The notes under the pieces were generated by a model. That model saw nothing but the letters and a program-made list of their open reading frames with translations, was not told the origin of the DNA and did not search any database. DNA of 64,000 nt. It comes from Paenibacillus marchantiae. Its GTDB lineage: Bacteria > Bacillota > Bacilli > Paenibacillales > Paenibacillaceae. Made by a program: the position numbers and the translations under genes. The stretch covers positions 3,906,001 through 3,970,000 of the forward strand of contig NZ_CP118270.1 in the NCBI RefSeq assembly GCF_028771845.1, written 5' to 3'. Positions within the stretch are counted from its first letter, which is position 1. Each line of letters opens with the position of its first letter. Shown piece by piece: positions 17,757-26,485 of this stretch.

Positions 17757-18461
17757 TTATTTTGCAGTAGGGGATTTCAGCACTCGGGCAATCACGAATC
17801 CATCGTAGCCTTTAGTGCCTACAGTCTGCAGTGCTGTAGCTTCAAGACGCGGGTTATCTGCAATTAATTTCAGGAAAGACTGAACGCCCTGAACTCTGTT
17901 GTCCGTACTGTCTGCATTGATAACTTCACCGTCCCTGACGATGTTGTCACCAATAATCAGACTTCCCGGACGAGCCAGACGCAGCGCCCATCGCAAATAG
18001 TCTGGATTACTCGGTTTGTCAGCATCGATGAAGATGAAATCAAAGGGTTCTCTGTACTCTTCCTGAACGTCGGGAAGAGTAGTCAGGGCAGGACCTACTC
18101 GAAGATCAACCTTGTGCATAAGTCCTGCACGCGTGATGTTGGTTCGTGCCATCTCTGCATGGCGTGGATCTGTTTCCAGTGTGACGATACGTCCGTTTTC
18201 GGGAAGGGCTCTAGCCATCCAGATCGTACTGTATCCGCCAAGCGTCCCGATTTCCAGCACACGAGTTGCGCCTTGTATTTGAAGCAGGAGTTGAAGCAAT
18301 TTCCCTTGATTAGGTGCTACATCATGAGCGGGCAAGCCGGCTTCCGCATTGGTAAGTAGTGCCTGCTCCAGCAGGGGATCCGAGGGGATTAATAAGGTGT
18401 TCAAATAGTCGTCGACTTGTCTCCAGGTTTGCTGTTGAGTAGAACCATTCACATTGTTCAT
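17757..18461 (-). CDS. SAM-dependent O-methyltransferase (CCoAMT-like)
   Basis: The protein has 234 residues and a class I methyltransferase fold. The SAM-binding motif VLEIGTLGGYSTIWMARALP is at about 70-90, IVTLETDP gives the acidic end of strand 2, and FDFIFIDADKPSNPDYLRWA carries the metal-site Asp residues of the caffeoyl-CoA/catechol O-methyltransferase family. The substrate is unknown. An AAAGGAAC site precedes ATG 18461. It is divergent from a LysR-type gene 138 bases away, a common layout for a regulator and its target. Confidence 0.88.
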   Translation of the reverse strand: MNNVNGSTQQQTWRQVDDYLNTLLIPSDPLLEQALLTNAEAGLPAHDVAPNQGKLLQLLLQIQGATRVLEIGTLGGYSTIWMARALPENGRIVTLETDPRHAEMARTNITRAGLMHKVDLRVGPALTTLPDVQEEYREPFDFIFIDADKPSNPDYLRWALRLARPGSLIIGDNIVRDGEVINADSTDNRVQGVQSFLKLIADNPRLEATALQTVGTKGYDGFVIARVLKSPTAK

Positions 18462-18599
18462 CGTTACATGTTCCTTTCCGATTGCATGTATTGGATTTCA
18501 TACTTCAACTATAAAGGGAACAAATACATAAATAAAATATATATTATGTATGTTAATATAACTTTAGATTATATACTTCAAGTGAAGAAGGTGTTGCGG

Positions 18600-19496
18600 T
18601 TGAATTTGCACGGATTACGATTGTTTCATGCCATCGTGAGATATGGAGGAGTCACGCGTGCGGCGGAAGAACTCAACATTAGCCAGCCAGCGGTATCCTC
18701 TCAGGTGAAGAAGTTTGAGCGGGAATTGGGCATTCAACTATTTGCTTCGGAGGGGAGAAGACTGGTTCTTACCGATGCTGGAATGCAATTAACAGGCTAC
18801 GCGGAACGTCTGTTCATGCTGGAGCAGGATGTCGAGAACTTTGTGCAGGATTTTCGTGCAGGCAAGAAAGGGATGATTCGTCTTACCGCAACCTATTTGC
18901 CCTCGAATTTTCTGCTTCCGGGCTGGATTGCCCGTTTCAAGCAAATGCACGAGGATGTGGAGCTGGTTGTGAGCACAACCAATACTCGGATGGCTTTTGA
19001 CCAACTGCTGCGTTATGAGGCCGAGATTGCGGTTTATGGTGGAAGTGGCATTACACATTCAGGTGTTCATTGGGACGAATTGTTTGAAGATGAAATGTGG
19101 TTTGTGGTACATCCCGATCATCCCTATGCGGAAAAGGAAATTGAGCTTCGGGAGATGGTGGCAGAGCCTTTCATTATGCGTGAAGAAGGCAGCGCTACAC
19201 GGGAGCGTCTGGTCTCTCTTTGCACAACAAATAACCTGGCCGCTCCCCGCATTGCGCTTCAGTTCAATGGGTTGAACGAAACGATTAGTGCGGTGAAGGC
19301 AGGTTATGGAGCCAACTTTATTTCTTCTCTGGTCGTAAAGGAAGATGTACAACAGGGCAGGTTGGCACGTGTATTCGTTCGAGGTGTACAGTTGAAAAAC
19401 ACCGTAGCCGTCTGTACACGAGCAGGGGAAGTGTTATCTCCTGCTGCACAGCATCTGGTTGAACTCATCAGACAGGAAGCATCATTAATGAAATGA
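18600..19496 (+). CDS. LysR-family transcriptional regulator
   Basis: The protein has 298 residues. The N-terminal winged helix-turn-helix reads LHGLRLFHAIVRYGGVTRAA then LNISQPAVSSQVKKFERELG, and a periplasmic-binding-protein-like effector domain starts at about residue 90. I chose TTG 18600 because GAAGGTG lies just upstream and the protein then starts MNLHGLRLF. The frame is open as far as 18417, but that would overlap the divergent gene. It is likely to control the divergent O-methyltransferase gene; the AT-rich 138-base space would hold both promoters. Confidence 0.88.
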   Translation: MNLHGLRLFHAIVRYGGVTRAAEELNISQPAVSSQVKKFERELGIQLFASEGRRLVLTDAGMQLTGYAERLFMLEQDVENFVQDFRAGKKGMIRLTATYLPSNFLLPGWIARFKQMHEDVELVVSTTNTRMAFDQLLRYEAEIAVYGGSGITHSGVHWDELFEDEMWFVVHPDHPYAEKEIELREMVAEPFIMREEGSATRERLVSLCTTNNLAAPRIALQFNGLNETISAVKAGYGANFISSLVVKEDVQQGRLARVFVRGVQLKNTVAVCTRAGEVLSPAAQHLVELIRQEASLMK

Positions 19497-19525
19497 ATCG
19501 TTCAATAATGGCATGAGAGCTAACG

Positions 19526-20251
19526 TTAAATGTCATCCGTCGACGTTGCTTTGGTCGTTCCTCTGGAGTATAACCGTGCGTACAGGGTGACTCCTCCAAC
19601 GATCAGAACAGGTATCCAGACTGCCATCATGGGTACGTGGTGGAACAACATCGCAGCTAGAATAACGCCGCCCAAATAGATCACAACGGCACCTGCGCGA
19701 AGGTATGCATCTGCTGATAGCGCTTTGACCAGCGAGCGGATATTGGCGTGTCGCAGTCGCTGAAGGATGCTTACCGCATCCTCAACCACGGCGGCCAGAT
19801 TATTGGTAAGCACGGTCGTTGAGATACCGGCAATCCCAATGCGGCGTGCCGCAGTCGTTTGCATCCCCATGGCGGTGGCCAGCATAGCAATCAGCAAATA
19901 GGATACTTGTTCCGAATAAGGACTGATCATAGCGATGGCAAAGAGCAGAAGCAATATACTTTCTACAGTGAACACAGATGTGACCCGGGAAGACCAGCCA
20001 TTTTTCGTCTGCACATGTCCGATCATGTATGCCGCAATGGCATTACCGGCAATAAAACCAATGAGGGCAAGGAGTGCACGCAGCACAACCAATTCCTGAG
20101 CACGGGCAATCGCGATCCCCAGTAGCACAATATTACCCGTCATATTGGCTGTAAGCACATGCCCTAGTCCCAGGTATCCGATCACATCAACCATTCCGGC
20201 AGACATGCATAACAGCAGCATTGCGTACTTTTGGAGGGTATTTTGATTCAT
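19526..20251 (-). CDS. YoaK/DUF1275-family membrane protein
   Basis: The protein has 241 residues and six predicted membrane helices. The text LLLCMSAGMVDVIGYLGLGH followed by VLTANMTGNIVLLGIA is the signature of DUF1275 (YoaK) proteins, and GISTTVLTNNLAAVVED occurs in the second half. Function is unknown. AAAGGA on the minus strand lies 9 bases before ATG 20251; an ATG two codons earlier is too close. The gene converges closely with the LysR gene, with 29 bases between the stops. Confidence 0.85.
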   Translation of the reverse strand: MNQNTLQKYAMLLLCMSAGMVDVIGYLGLGHVLTANMTGNIVLLGIAIARAQELVVLRALLALIGFIAGNAIAAYMIGHVQTKNGWSSRVTSVFTVESILLLLFAIAMISPYSEQVSYLLIAMLATAMGMQTTAARRIGIAGISTTVLTNNLAAVVEDAVSILQRLRHANIRSLVKALSADAYLRAGAVVIYLGGVILAAMLFHHVPMMAVWIPVLIVGGVTLYARLYSRGTTKATSTDDI

Positions 20252-20384
20252 AATCATCCGTCCTTTCCAAAAACGTAACCCCTCCAGTATACATCCACAA
20301 CGCATGATCCTTCAAAATGAAGTTTATGATTCAAGCCCAATTTCCCATAGCAGCAAACTTGTTTAAATCATGCCTACTCTGCAG

Positions 20385-21254
20385 CTAAGGTGCTGCAAGC
20401 CAGTCAAACATATTGTTCACTGCCGCCTCATGCATCCTCTCCTGAAAACGATGATCCTGTCCCCCATAAGCATGAAATGTAACGTTGGCACCTCTACGTT
20501 TCAGCCAATGATACATCCGGGTTCCATGACTGTAATTCACCTGCGTATCAGACGTGCCATGCATGATCAGCACAGGACAATGGAGTTTGTGTGCCTTCGA
20601 CAAGGGAGAACGGGCGAGATAAGCTTCCGGAACTGAACGTGGCGAACCGCCAAGCACCCTTTTCAAAGTACGTCTCAAGTCGGTTCGTTCATGATAGGTA
20701 CGTTCCACATCGGCGACACCGCTCCAAAGCACCAGTTTATGTACCTGCTGAGGTCCTTCATTGTAGGTTGTTGCTGTATGTACGGCATTAATGGCTCCAC
20801 GCGAAAATCCCATCATTGAAATTCGCTTCGTATCGGCAAAGGGCCACTCTTGCACAAGTCGGTAAGCGGCGTGTACATCTTCGACATCTCGTCCGCCATA
20901 CTCGTCACGTCCTTCGCCACCTTCGTTACCACGATATGATGGAGCGAACACGATATAACCTTTATGGACAAATTGCTCCAGCCAAGCGGTATTTACCCCA
21001 CCATAGTTGCCCAACCCACCGCGGCAATAGATCAGAACCGGCCAACGTGCATCAATACCGTCCATGGTGTGTTGTTCTACAGGAGGGTAGCGGCTTGCGA
21101 GCTGTTGCATCTGCATGGATTCTTGCGATACGGTGAAGCCTTGGAAGGCAGAGCTACTATCGGTGTTTTCTAACGGCGAGAAGGCGGGTAAGAAGCAGCC
21201 GTCAGGCAGGCATAAATAGCCTTTTACCCGAAGCGCATCGGACGAATACGTCAC
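20385..21254 (-). CDS. Alpha/beta-hydrolase, prolyl-oligopeptidase-like (S9 superfamily)
   Basis: The protein has 289 residues. The core reads WPVLIYCRGGLGNYGGVN, then VFAPSYRGNEGG, MMGFSRGAINAVHTA (nucleophile Ser in GFSRG), MHGTSDTQV (Asp) and GGQDHRFQE (His), a complete catalytic triad. It has no N-terminal propeller domain and no signal peptide, so it is better called a carboxylesterase or dienelactone-hydrolase-like enzyme than a true peptidase. The start is GTG 21254; the ribosome binding site is weak, but an in-frame stop lies about 40 bases upstream. It forms a minus-strand pair with the DUF1275 gene, about 130 bases apart. Confidence 0.8.
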   Translation of the reverse strand: MTYSSDALRVKGYLCLPDGCFLPAFSPLENTDSSSAFQGFTVSQESMQMQQLASRYPPVEQHTMDGIDARWPVLIYCRGGLGNYGGVNTAWLEQFVHKGYIVFAPSYRGNEGGEGRDEYGGRDVEDVHAAYRLVQEWPFADTKRISMMGFSRGAINAVHTATTYNEGPQQVHKLVLWSGVADVERTYHERTDLRRTLKRVLGGSPRSVPEAYLARSPLSKAHKLHCPVLIMHGTSDTQVNYSHGTRMYHWLKRRGANVTFHAYGGQDHRFQERMHEAAVNNMFDWLAAP

Positions 21255-21494
21255 ATGATAGAGCAGGGGGATCGACCTCTTTCATCGGAAATGGCGTGCC
21301 AATTGACCATGATTCTTCTTTAGGATGCGCCTAAACGAGGTTCCCATACCTTTCCTCCAGCAACAGCCGTTCGGTGTGAGAAATTCGTTTATTGGCTCCA
21401 TATGATTTATAATGGTTCAGGAGACATGTGAATTGACCTCTGTCCTCGTATTTATAAAACTAACTTTAGTGTGCACGAAGAAAGGAAGAAAACC

Positions 21495-22244
21495 ATGATG
21501 AACGCTCCACATCCGATTGATCAATTCAAGAAATTTAAATATGAAATTACGAGATTTATGATGATTTATAAATTTGCTTTGGATCAAATGGAGACCAAAA
21601 TCGAGGTGCTGAAGGAAGAATTTCAGTCCCTGCATGATTACAGCCCGATCGAACATACGAAATCCAGATTAAAGTCACCTGAGAGCATTATGAACAAGAT
21701 GTTCCGCAAAAATCACGAGTTAACCTTTGAAAGCATCAAGGAAAATATTAAGGATATCGCGGGTGTGCGAATTACCTGCTCCTTTATCTCCGATATCTAC
21801 CGGATCAAGGATATGCTGTGCAATCAAAGTGACCTGCGTGTGCTGGAAGTGAAAGATTATATCCAGAATCCGAAGCCAAACGGTTACCAGAGCCTTCATC
21901 TTCTGGTTGAAGTACCTGTTTACATGTCTAATGGACAGGAGCGGGCGTGTGTGGAAATCCAGATTCGTACGATTGCGATGGATTTCTGGGCGAGCCTGGA
22001 GCATAAAATCTTTTATAAATACAATAAGGATGTTCCCGAGCGTTTAACGAAAGAACTCAAAAGTGCAGCGGACTCTGCAAACGCACTGGATCAACAAATG
22101 GAGAGACTGCACCGGGAGATTCAGGAGATCAAGGACGCCGAGAATGAGCGGGATGAAGAAGAACTACGCCGTATTATCATTAACAATCAACAGTTCACGC
22201 TACCTTCCAACCTGCTCAAGCTGTTAGGAAACGGGGAACAATAA
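21495..22244 (+). CDS. relP: Small alarmone synthetase (RelP/SasA, YwaC-type GTP pyrophosphokinase)
   Basis: The protein has 249 residues. It is a stand-alone RelA/SpoT synthetase domain with no hydrolase or ACT domain. Key text: IEHTKSRLKSPESIMNKM, IKDIAGVRITCSFISDIYRI (catalytic Asp) and DYIQNPKPNGYQSLHLLVEV, then EIQIRTIAMDFWASLEHKI. The last two blocks match B. subtilis YwaC rather than YjbM. The enzyme makes (p)ppGpp; ywaC in B. subtilis responds to cell envelope stress. A coiled, charged tail follows (about 190-235). AAAGGA 8 bases before ATG 21495 fixes the start. Confidence 0.9.
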   Translation: MMNAPHPIDQFKKFKYEITRFMMIYKFALDQMETKIEVLKEEFQSLHDYSPIEHTKSRLKSPESIMNKMFRKNHELTFESIKENIKDIAGVRITCSFISDIYRIKDMLCNQSDLRVLEVKDYIQNPKPNGYQSLHLLVEVPVYMSNGQERACVEIQIRTIAMDFWASLEHKIFYKYNKDVPERLTKELKSAADSANALDQQMERLHREIQEIKDAENERDEEELRRIIINNQQFTLPSNLLKLLGNGEQ

Positions 22245-22285
22245 GGAAACGTGAACTACCGCAGGGAAAGGAATATGTTATTCAT

Positions 22286-23521
22286 ATGAAAAGTACACCA
22301 GCTTCATTAAGCACCAATTCTACATCCCGTATACGTATGGCATTGATTCTGGGGACACTGTCGGCCTTTGGGCCGCTGTCCCTGGATATGTATTTGCCAG
22401 CACTGCCTACACTGGCCGATGAATTCCAGTCATCCACTTCTTATGCCCAGCTCAGTCTAACGGCATGTATGGTCGGACTGGCCGCAGGGCAGCTGCTGGC
22501 TGGACCTCTAAGTGATGTACGTGGTCGTCGTGCGCCGCTTATTGCAGGTCTTATTCTCTATACGATCGCCTCCATACTCTGTCTGGTCAGCCCAACGATG
22601 GGCTCTTTTGTTGTGCTGCGTTTCATTCAGGGTGCAGCGGGAGCTGCGGGAATTGTCATCTCGCGTGCAGTGGTGAGGGATGTGTATTCCGGGCCGGAGC
22701 TAACACGTTTCTTCTCACTCTTAATGCTGATTAATGGGGTCGCACCCATTGCTGCACCAATTATCGGCGGGCAATTGCTTGCGTATACGTCGTGGCGTGG
22801 CGTATTTATTTTGCTGAGTATCATCGGGATTTTGACTTTAGTTGCTGTCGTGGTTGGTCTTGGAGAGACACTGCCTGCAGAGCGACGATCTAGCGGAGGA
22901 CTGAAGCAGACGCTGATTACATTCCGCAAAATTGCAGGGGATCGCCTGTTCATGGGATATGCTTTAACCCAAGGGTTTGTATCTGCTGGTATGTTTGCCT
23001 ACATATCGGGTTCGCCGTTCGTGCTTCAAAAAATATATGGCATTTCCCCGCAAATGTTCAGTATCTGCTTCGCCATTAACGGTCTGGGCATCATATTGGC
23101 AAGTCAGATTGCCGGAAGACTTGCAGGTAAAGTATCAGAAACTCGTCTGTTGATCGCAGGACTGATAACTGCTGCTCTGGGAGGAACATCGCTGCTCATC
23201 GCCATTCTAGCAGGAGGTAATCTGATTTCGGTCCTGATCCCGTTATTTCTCGTGGTATCCAGTGTGGGGCTGGTTAATACGGCTTCCTTCTCACTGGCGA
23301 TGGCTAATCAAGAGAAATCAGCAGGCAGTGCATCAGCACTTATTGGGGTTATGACGTTCCTATTTGGTGGTATTGTCGCTCCGCTTGTAGGTCTTGGAGG
23401 AGAAGGCACAGCTGTGCCAATGGGCATTGTAATCGCTTGTGCGGATCTTGGTGCATTGCTGATTTACGTTGTTATGGTAGGCAAGAACGGTAAACGTCAG
23501 GGTGAAAAACGCCTGGCGTGA
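22286..23521 (+). CDS. Bcr/CflA-family multidrug efflux MFS transporter
   Basis: The protein has 411 residues and 12 helices. LSAFGPLSLDMYLPALPTLA in helix 1 is diagnostic of the Bcr/CflA group, and GPLSDVRGRRAPLIAGLILY is MFS motif A. Members export drugs such as bicyclomycin or chloramphenicol and metabolites such as cysteine. The ribosome binding site GGGAAAGGA (22264-22272) is 13 bases from ATG 22286, longer than usual. In the gap a four-codon frame (ATG at 22275) ends with TGA overlapping this ATG. It lies 41 bases after relP and probably shares its transcript. Confidence 0.9.
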   Translation: MKSTPASLSTNSTSRIRMALILGTLSAFGPLSLDMYLPALPTLADEFQSSTSYAQLSLTACMVGLAAGQLLAGPLSDVRGRRAPLIAGLILYTIASILCLVSPTMGSFVVLRFIQGAAGAAGIVISRAVVRDVYSGPELTRFFSLLMLINGVAPIAAPIIGGQLLAYTSWRGVFILLSIIGILTLVAVVVGLGETLPAERRSSGGLKQTLITFRKIAGDRLFMGYALTQGFVSAGMFAYISGSPFVLQKIYGISPQMFSICFAINGLGIILASQIAGRLAGKVSETRLLIAGLITAALGGTSLLIAILAGGNLISVLIPLFLVVSSVGLVNTASFSLAMANQEKSAGSASALIGVMTFLFGGIVAPLVGLGGEGTAVPMGIVIACADLGALLIYVVMVGKNGKRQGEKRLA

Positions 23522-23589
23522 AATGTATTGCATTGTTGCTGTGATTAGATAAATGCTTGCTGATAATACGAAATAATGTAGCCATAAAA

Positions 23590-23636
23590 AAGCGCTCCAA
23601 TTGGAAGGTTCTGTCCTCCAACTGGGGCGCTTGTTC
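23590..23636. terminator. Terminator between convergent genes
   Basis: The arms 23590-23605 and 23617-23632 form a 16-base stem with two mismatches; the ends AAGCGC and GCGCTT pair perfectly. It serves the MFS gene and possibly the minus-strand Pro/Gly-rich gene. Confidence 0.7.
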
Positions 23637-23652
23637 TATGTGTGAACGTGAT

Positions 23653-24246
23653 CTAGCAGAGAGCAAACAAAATCTGTGTATTGAGCAGGATACCTGGAGT
23701 CAGGAACGGATAGAAGTAACCAATGACAAAACCGAACAGATTGGTGGATGGCCACATTAAGTAAACGTCATTGTATGTGAATACGAGAGACCAGCGGTTA
23801 TAACAGAAATTTTGCAGTACACGTTGCTCAGGATCACGAGGTGTTGCTACTCCTGATTGAGCAAATTGCACAGCCTGGGTCAGATTCTGTGGTTGTTGCT
23901 GGATAAATAGCGGTAGAAGACCAGGGCTGCTTTTGATCAGGTTATACAGAAAAACCATCTCAGCCGGGGGCTGACCTACCGGGCGTGGATAAGCGCTTAG
24001 AAGGGTAGGCAGATTGCCTTGTGATAGCTGAGCGGGCACACCCGGTGCCGTACCGGGTACGCCTCCAGGAAAGTAAGGAGGTTGACCGCCACTACCTCCA
24101 CCGGGAATGAATGGGGGATAGGAACCTGGTGATCCCGGAAAACCTGGCACAGGCTGACCTCCTGGAGCGCCTCCTGGGAATAGTGGGGGCAATTGAAACG
24201 AACGATCCTCATCATATCCTGAATAGGTGTTATAAACGTAATCCAT
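23653..24246 (-). CDS. Pro/Gly-rich hypothetical protein
   Basis: The protein has 197 residues and I do not recognise the family. The N-terminal third (about 20-75) is a low-complexity run of Pro, Gly, Phe and Tyr with collagen-like or elastin-like spacing (FPGGAPGGQPVPGFPGSPG). The rest is a compact domain with LPTLLSAYPRPVGQPPAEMV, an IQQQPQNLTQAVQFAQSG helix, and an aromatic C-terminus holding one or two possible membrane segments (LFGFVIGYFYPFL). There is no signal peptide. GGAAGGA 10 bases before ATG 24246 supports expression. Its make-up recalls small spore-coat or surface proteins, but that is only a guess. Confidence 0.6.
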   Translation of the reverse strand: MDYVYNTYSGYDEDRSFQLPPLFPGGAPGGQPVPGFPGSPGSYPPFIPGGGSGGQPPYFPGGVPGTAPGVPAQLSQGNLPTLLSAYPRPVGQPPAEMVFLYNLIKSSPGLLPLFIQQQPQNLTQAVQFAQSGVATPRDPEQRVLQNFCYNRWSLVFTYNDVYLMWPSTNLFGFVIGYFYPFLTPGILLNTQILFALC

Positions 24247-24356
24247 GTACGAACATCCTTCCTGTCATCGTATTCTTGAATTAGCTTATGGCGGCATCAG
24301 CCTAAATGTGAATTGTTCGAATGAAGGGCTTTCGATCTTAAAAGGCAAAAGCTGCA

Positions 24357-24385
24357 TTGACAACTTCGTTGATAACAATTATCAT
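24357..24385 (+). promoter_or_regulatory. Sigma-A promoter overlapped by a Fur box
   Basis: TTGACA (24357-24362), a 17-base spacer and TATCAT (24380-24385) make a near-consensus promoter. Inside it, TGATAACAATTATCA at 24370-24384 differs at one position from the 7-1-7 Fur core of Bacillus (TGATAAT, one base, ATTATCA). Bound Fur would block the -10 region, giving iron repression of the downstream siderophore-binding gene. Confidence 0.82.
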
Positions 24386-24505
24386 TGTCAATGGAATTGG
24401 ACAAAAGTACATACCAGTATTATATGCATGAATAATGTATAAACGTCTAAGTCTGTCATAACAACTCATTCCATTGAGGTGTTCATATTGAAAGGGGATA
24501 GTCAC

Positions 24506-25501
24506 TTGTTTAAGAAAAATAAAAAAATGGTCATGCTTCTGATCACTGTAATGGTCATGTCCATCTGGCTGGCAGCTTGCGGATCGAAGCCAGCAGACAA
24601 CGGTACAGCAGCAGGAGAGAACAATACAGCAACGGAGACAGAGACACAGACAGAAGCTCCGACAGAACGTACATTGACAGATGCAATGGGTCACGAAGTG
24701 AAAATCCCTGCAAATCCGGAGCGTATCATCGCTTCGTATCTGGAAGATAATCTGGTTACACTTGGCGTTAAGCCAGTTGCCCAATGGTCCGTAGCCAACG
24801 GAATCCAGGAGTATCTGCAAAAAGATCTGGACGGCATTCCAACGATTGCCTTCGATCTTCCTTTCGAAGCGGTAACAAGCTTCAACCCGGATCTGATTAT
24901 CATCGGTTCCGAAAGTGTGGTTGAAGGCGAGAAATACGCACAATACAGCAAGATCGCGCCTACTTATGTACTTGGCGACGAGGTCAACAGCGACTGGCGC
25001 AAAGCGCTGCTGAAAATCGGCGAAATTCTGAATAAAGGCGATGAAGCACAAAAAGCGCTGGATGATTACGAAGTGAAAGCCACAGAAATCAAGGAAAAAA
25101 TCAATACCGTTACAGGTGGAACGAAATCGGCAGCGGCCATTTGGTTGGTTAGCGGCAAATTCTTCATCGTAAGTGACAATGTATCCAGTGGTGAAGTGAT
25201 GTACAAGGAACTGGGTCTTGCTGAGCCTGAAGTTGTGAAAGAAATCTCTGCTAATGCGACAGGTAACTGGTCTTCCATCTCGCTGGAAAAATTGGCAGAA
25301 ATGGATGTAGACTATTTGTTCTTTGTGAATAGTGATGAAGGTACTGGTTCAGAAGCACTGAAAGATCCGGTATGGCAAAGCATCCCAGCAGTGAAAAATG
25401 GTAACTTATTCGAATTTACCCGTTCGAGCAGCTGGTTGTATAGTGGAGTCCAAGCGAACCTTCAAATTATGGAAGACATTCAGAACAGTATTGTAAAATA
25501 A
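24506..25501 (+). CDS. Iron-siderophore ABC transporter substrate-binding lipoprotein
   Basis: The protein has 331 residues. A lipoprotein signal (about 1-26) ends in the lipobox LAAC, followed by a Thr/Glu-rich linker. The class III periplasmic-binding fold follows: VKIPANPERIIASYLEDNLV, FNPDLIIIGSE, and the long connecting helix near residues 165-200. It captures ferric siderophore outside the membrane for an ABC importer. No permease or ATPase gene is nearby, so its partners are elsewhere. I chose TTG 24506 because AAAGGGGA lies upstream; the frame opens earlier at 24479. The Fur-controlled promoter at 24357 supports an iron role. Confidence 0.9.
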   Translation: MFKKNKKMVMLLITVMVMSIWLAACGSKPADNGTAAGENNTATETETQTEAPTERTLTDAMGHEVKIPANPERIIASYLEDNLVTLGVKPVAQWSVANGIQEYLQKDLDGIPTIAFDLPFEAVTSFNPDLIIIGSESVVEGEKYAQYSKIAPTYVLGDEVNSDWRKALLKIGEILNKGDEAQKALDDYEVKATEIKEKINTVTGGTKSAAAIWLVSGKFFIVSDNVSSGEVMYKELGLAEPEVVKEISANATGNWSSISLEKLAEMDVDYLFFVNSDEGTGSEALKDPVWQSIPAVKNGNLFEFTRSSSWLYSGVQANLQIMEDIQNSIVK

Positions 25502-25531
25502 TAGATATCAAATACGAATCCGAATGTGTAT

Positions 25532-25567
25532 ACTCCTTGGTGCGATGAGCACCAGGGAGTTTTTTGT
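25532..25567 (+). terminator. Intrinsic terminator after the siderophore-binding gene
   Basis: ACTCCTTGGTGC (25532-25543) and GCACCAGGGAGT (25549-25560) form a stem with one mismatch, followed by TTTTTTG. Confidence 0.85.
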
Positions 25568-25649
25568 GATTTCAACATTTTACGATATATAATAACTAAT
25601 GAAGTGAAGCTCGTGAGTATCGTTTTACAATTACGGAAGGGGATAGTTA

Positions 25650-26273
25650 ATGATGCATACTTTGGATCCGCGAGAATTGTCGGGGAGAGATAACTATAAA
25701 CTGATGAGTGGTTCGGTAGTACCGCGCCCAATCGCATTTGTGACAACACTTTCTCATGATGGCAGCGTCATTAATGCAGCGCCCTTTAGTTTTTTTAATA
25801 TAGTCAGCTCTGACCCGCCGATATTATCCATATCCATCGGTCGCAAGGATGGCGTTATGAAAGATACGGCTCGCAATGTGCTTTCCTTGCAAGAACTGGT
25901 AGTACATATCTGTGATGAATCGATTGCTCTTGACATGAACGAGACTGCTGCCATGCTGGAGCCCCACGAAAGTGAGCTGGAACGGACAAATCTAACGACT
26001 GTACCAAGTACGGTGGTCTCCGTACCAGCAATACAGGAAGCACTCATTCGGATGGAGTGTAAGTTGTATCAGCATATAATGATATCGAACGATGAGGGAA
26101 AACCTGTGAGTGATTTGCTTCTGGTTCGCATTGTACAATACCATTTCAGTGAGAACGTGTATGATCCTGCCACCAAATATATATTGATGGATCAGCTGAA
26201 ACCGATTAGCAGACTGGCTGGAAATGACTATGCGAAACTTGGCGATAGATTTACGGTGGTAAGGCCGGAGTAG
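25650..26273 (+). CDS. Flavin reductase family protein (FMN-binding split barrel)
   Basis: The protein has 207 residues. SGSVVPRPIAFVTTLSHDGS, INAAPFSFFNIVSSDPPIL and VVHICDE follow the flavin-reductase-like FMN-binding domain. Such proteins reduce or bind FMN and often supply monooxygenases; the partner is not evident. GGAAGGGGATAG precedes the paired ATG codons at 25650. It is a single gene with its own strong terminator. Confidence 0.85.
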   Translation: MMHTLDPRELSGRDNYKLMSGSVVPRPIAFVTTLSHDGSVINAAPFSFFNIVSSDPPILSISIGRKDGVMKDTARNVLSLQELVVHICDESIALDMNETAAMLEPHESELERTNLTTVPSTVVSVPAIQEALIRMECKLYQHIMISNDEGKPVSDLLLVRIVQYHFSENVYDPATKYILMDQLKPISRLAGNDYAKLGDRFTVVRPE

Positions 26274-26341
26274 CAGCGGAGCAGGCTGAACGATCTATTG
26301 AAGAATGGGTCCGGATAAGATAATAATAATCGTCGTTTAAT

Positions 26342-26386
26342 AAGGCGGACAACATGTGCGGAATTCGCATATGTTGTCCGCCTTTG
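26342..26386. terminator. Intrinsic terminator after the flavin reductase gene
   Basis: AAGGCGGACAACATGTGCG (26342-26360) pairs with 26366-26384 with one mismatch around a GAATT loop. The following T run is short, so efficiency is uncertain. Confidence 0.75.
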
Positions 26387-26485
26387 CTTGTTTCGTGAAC
26401 ATAAAGGGGGCAAGCCCTGAATAGACTTGTACTATATCCTGCACATGTGACAAGAACCCATTTATATATAAGGAGGTTGGAGCCG

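Noticed and set aside
21255-21494. Spacer between the S9-like hydrolase and relP examined for a leader or small gene
   Set aside because: I saw no hairpin with a T run and no short frame with a ribosome binding site.
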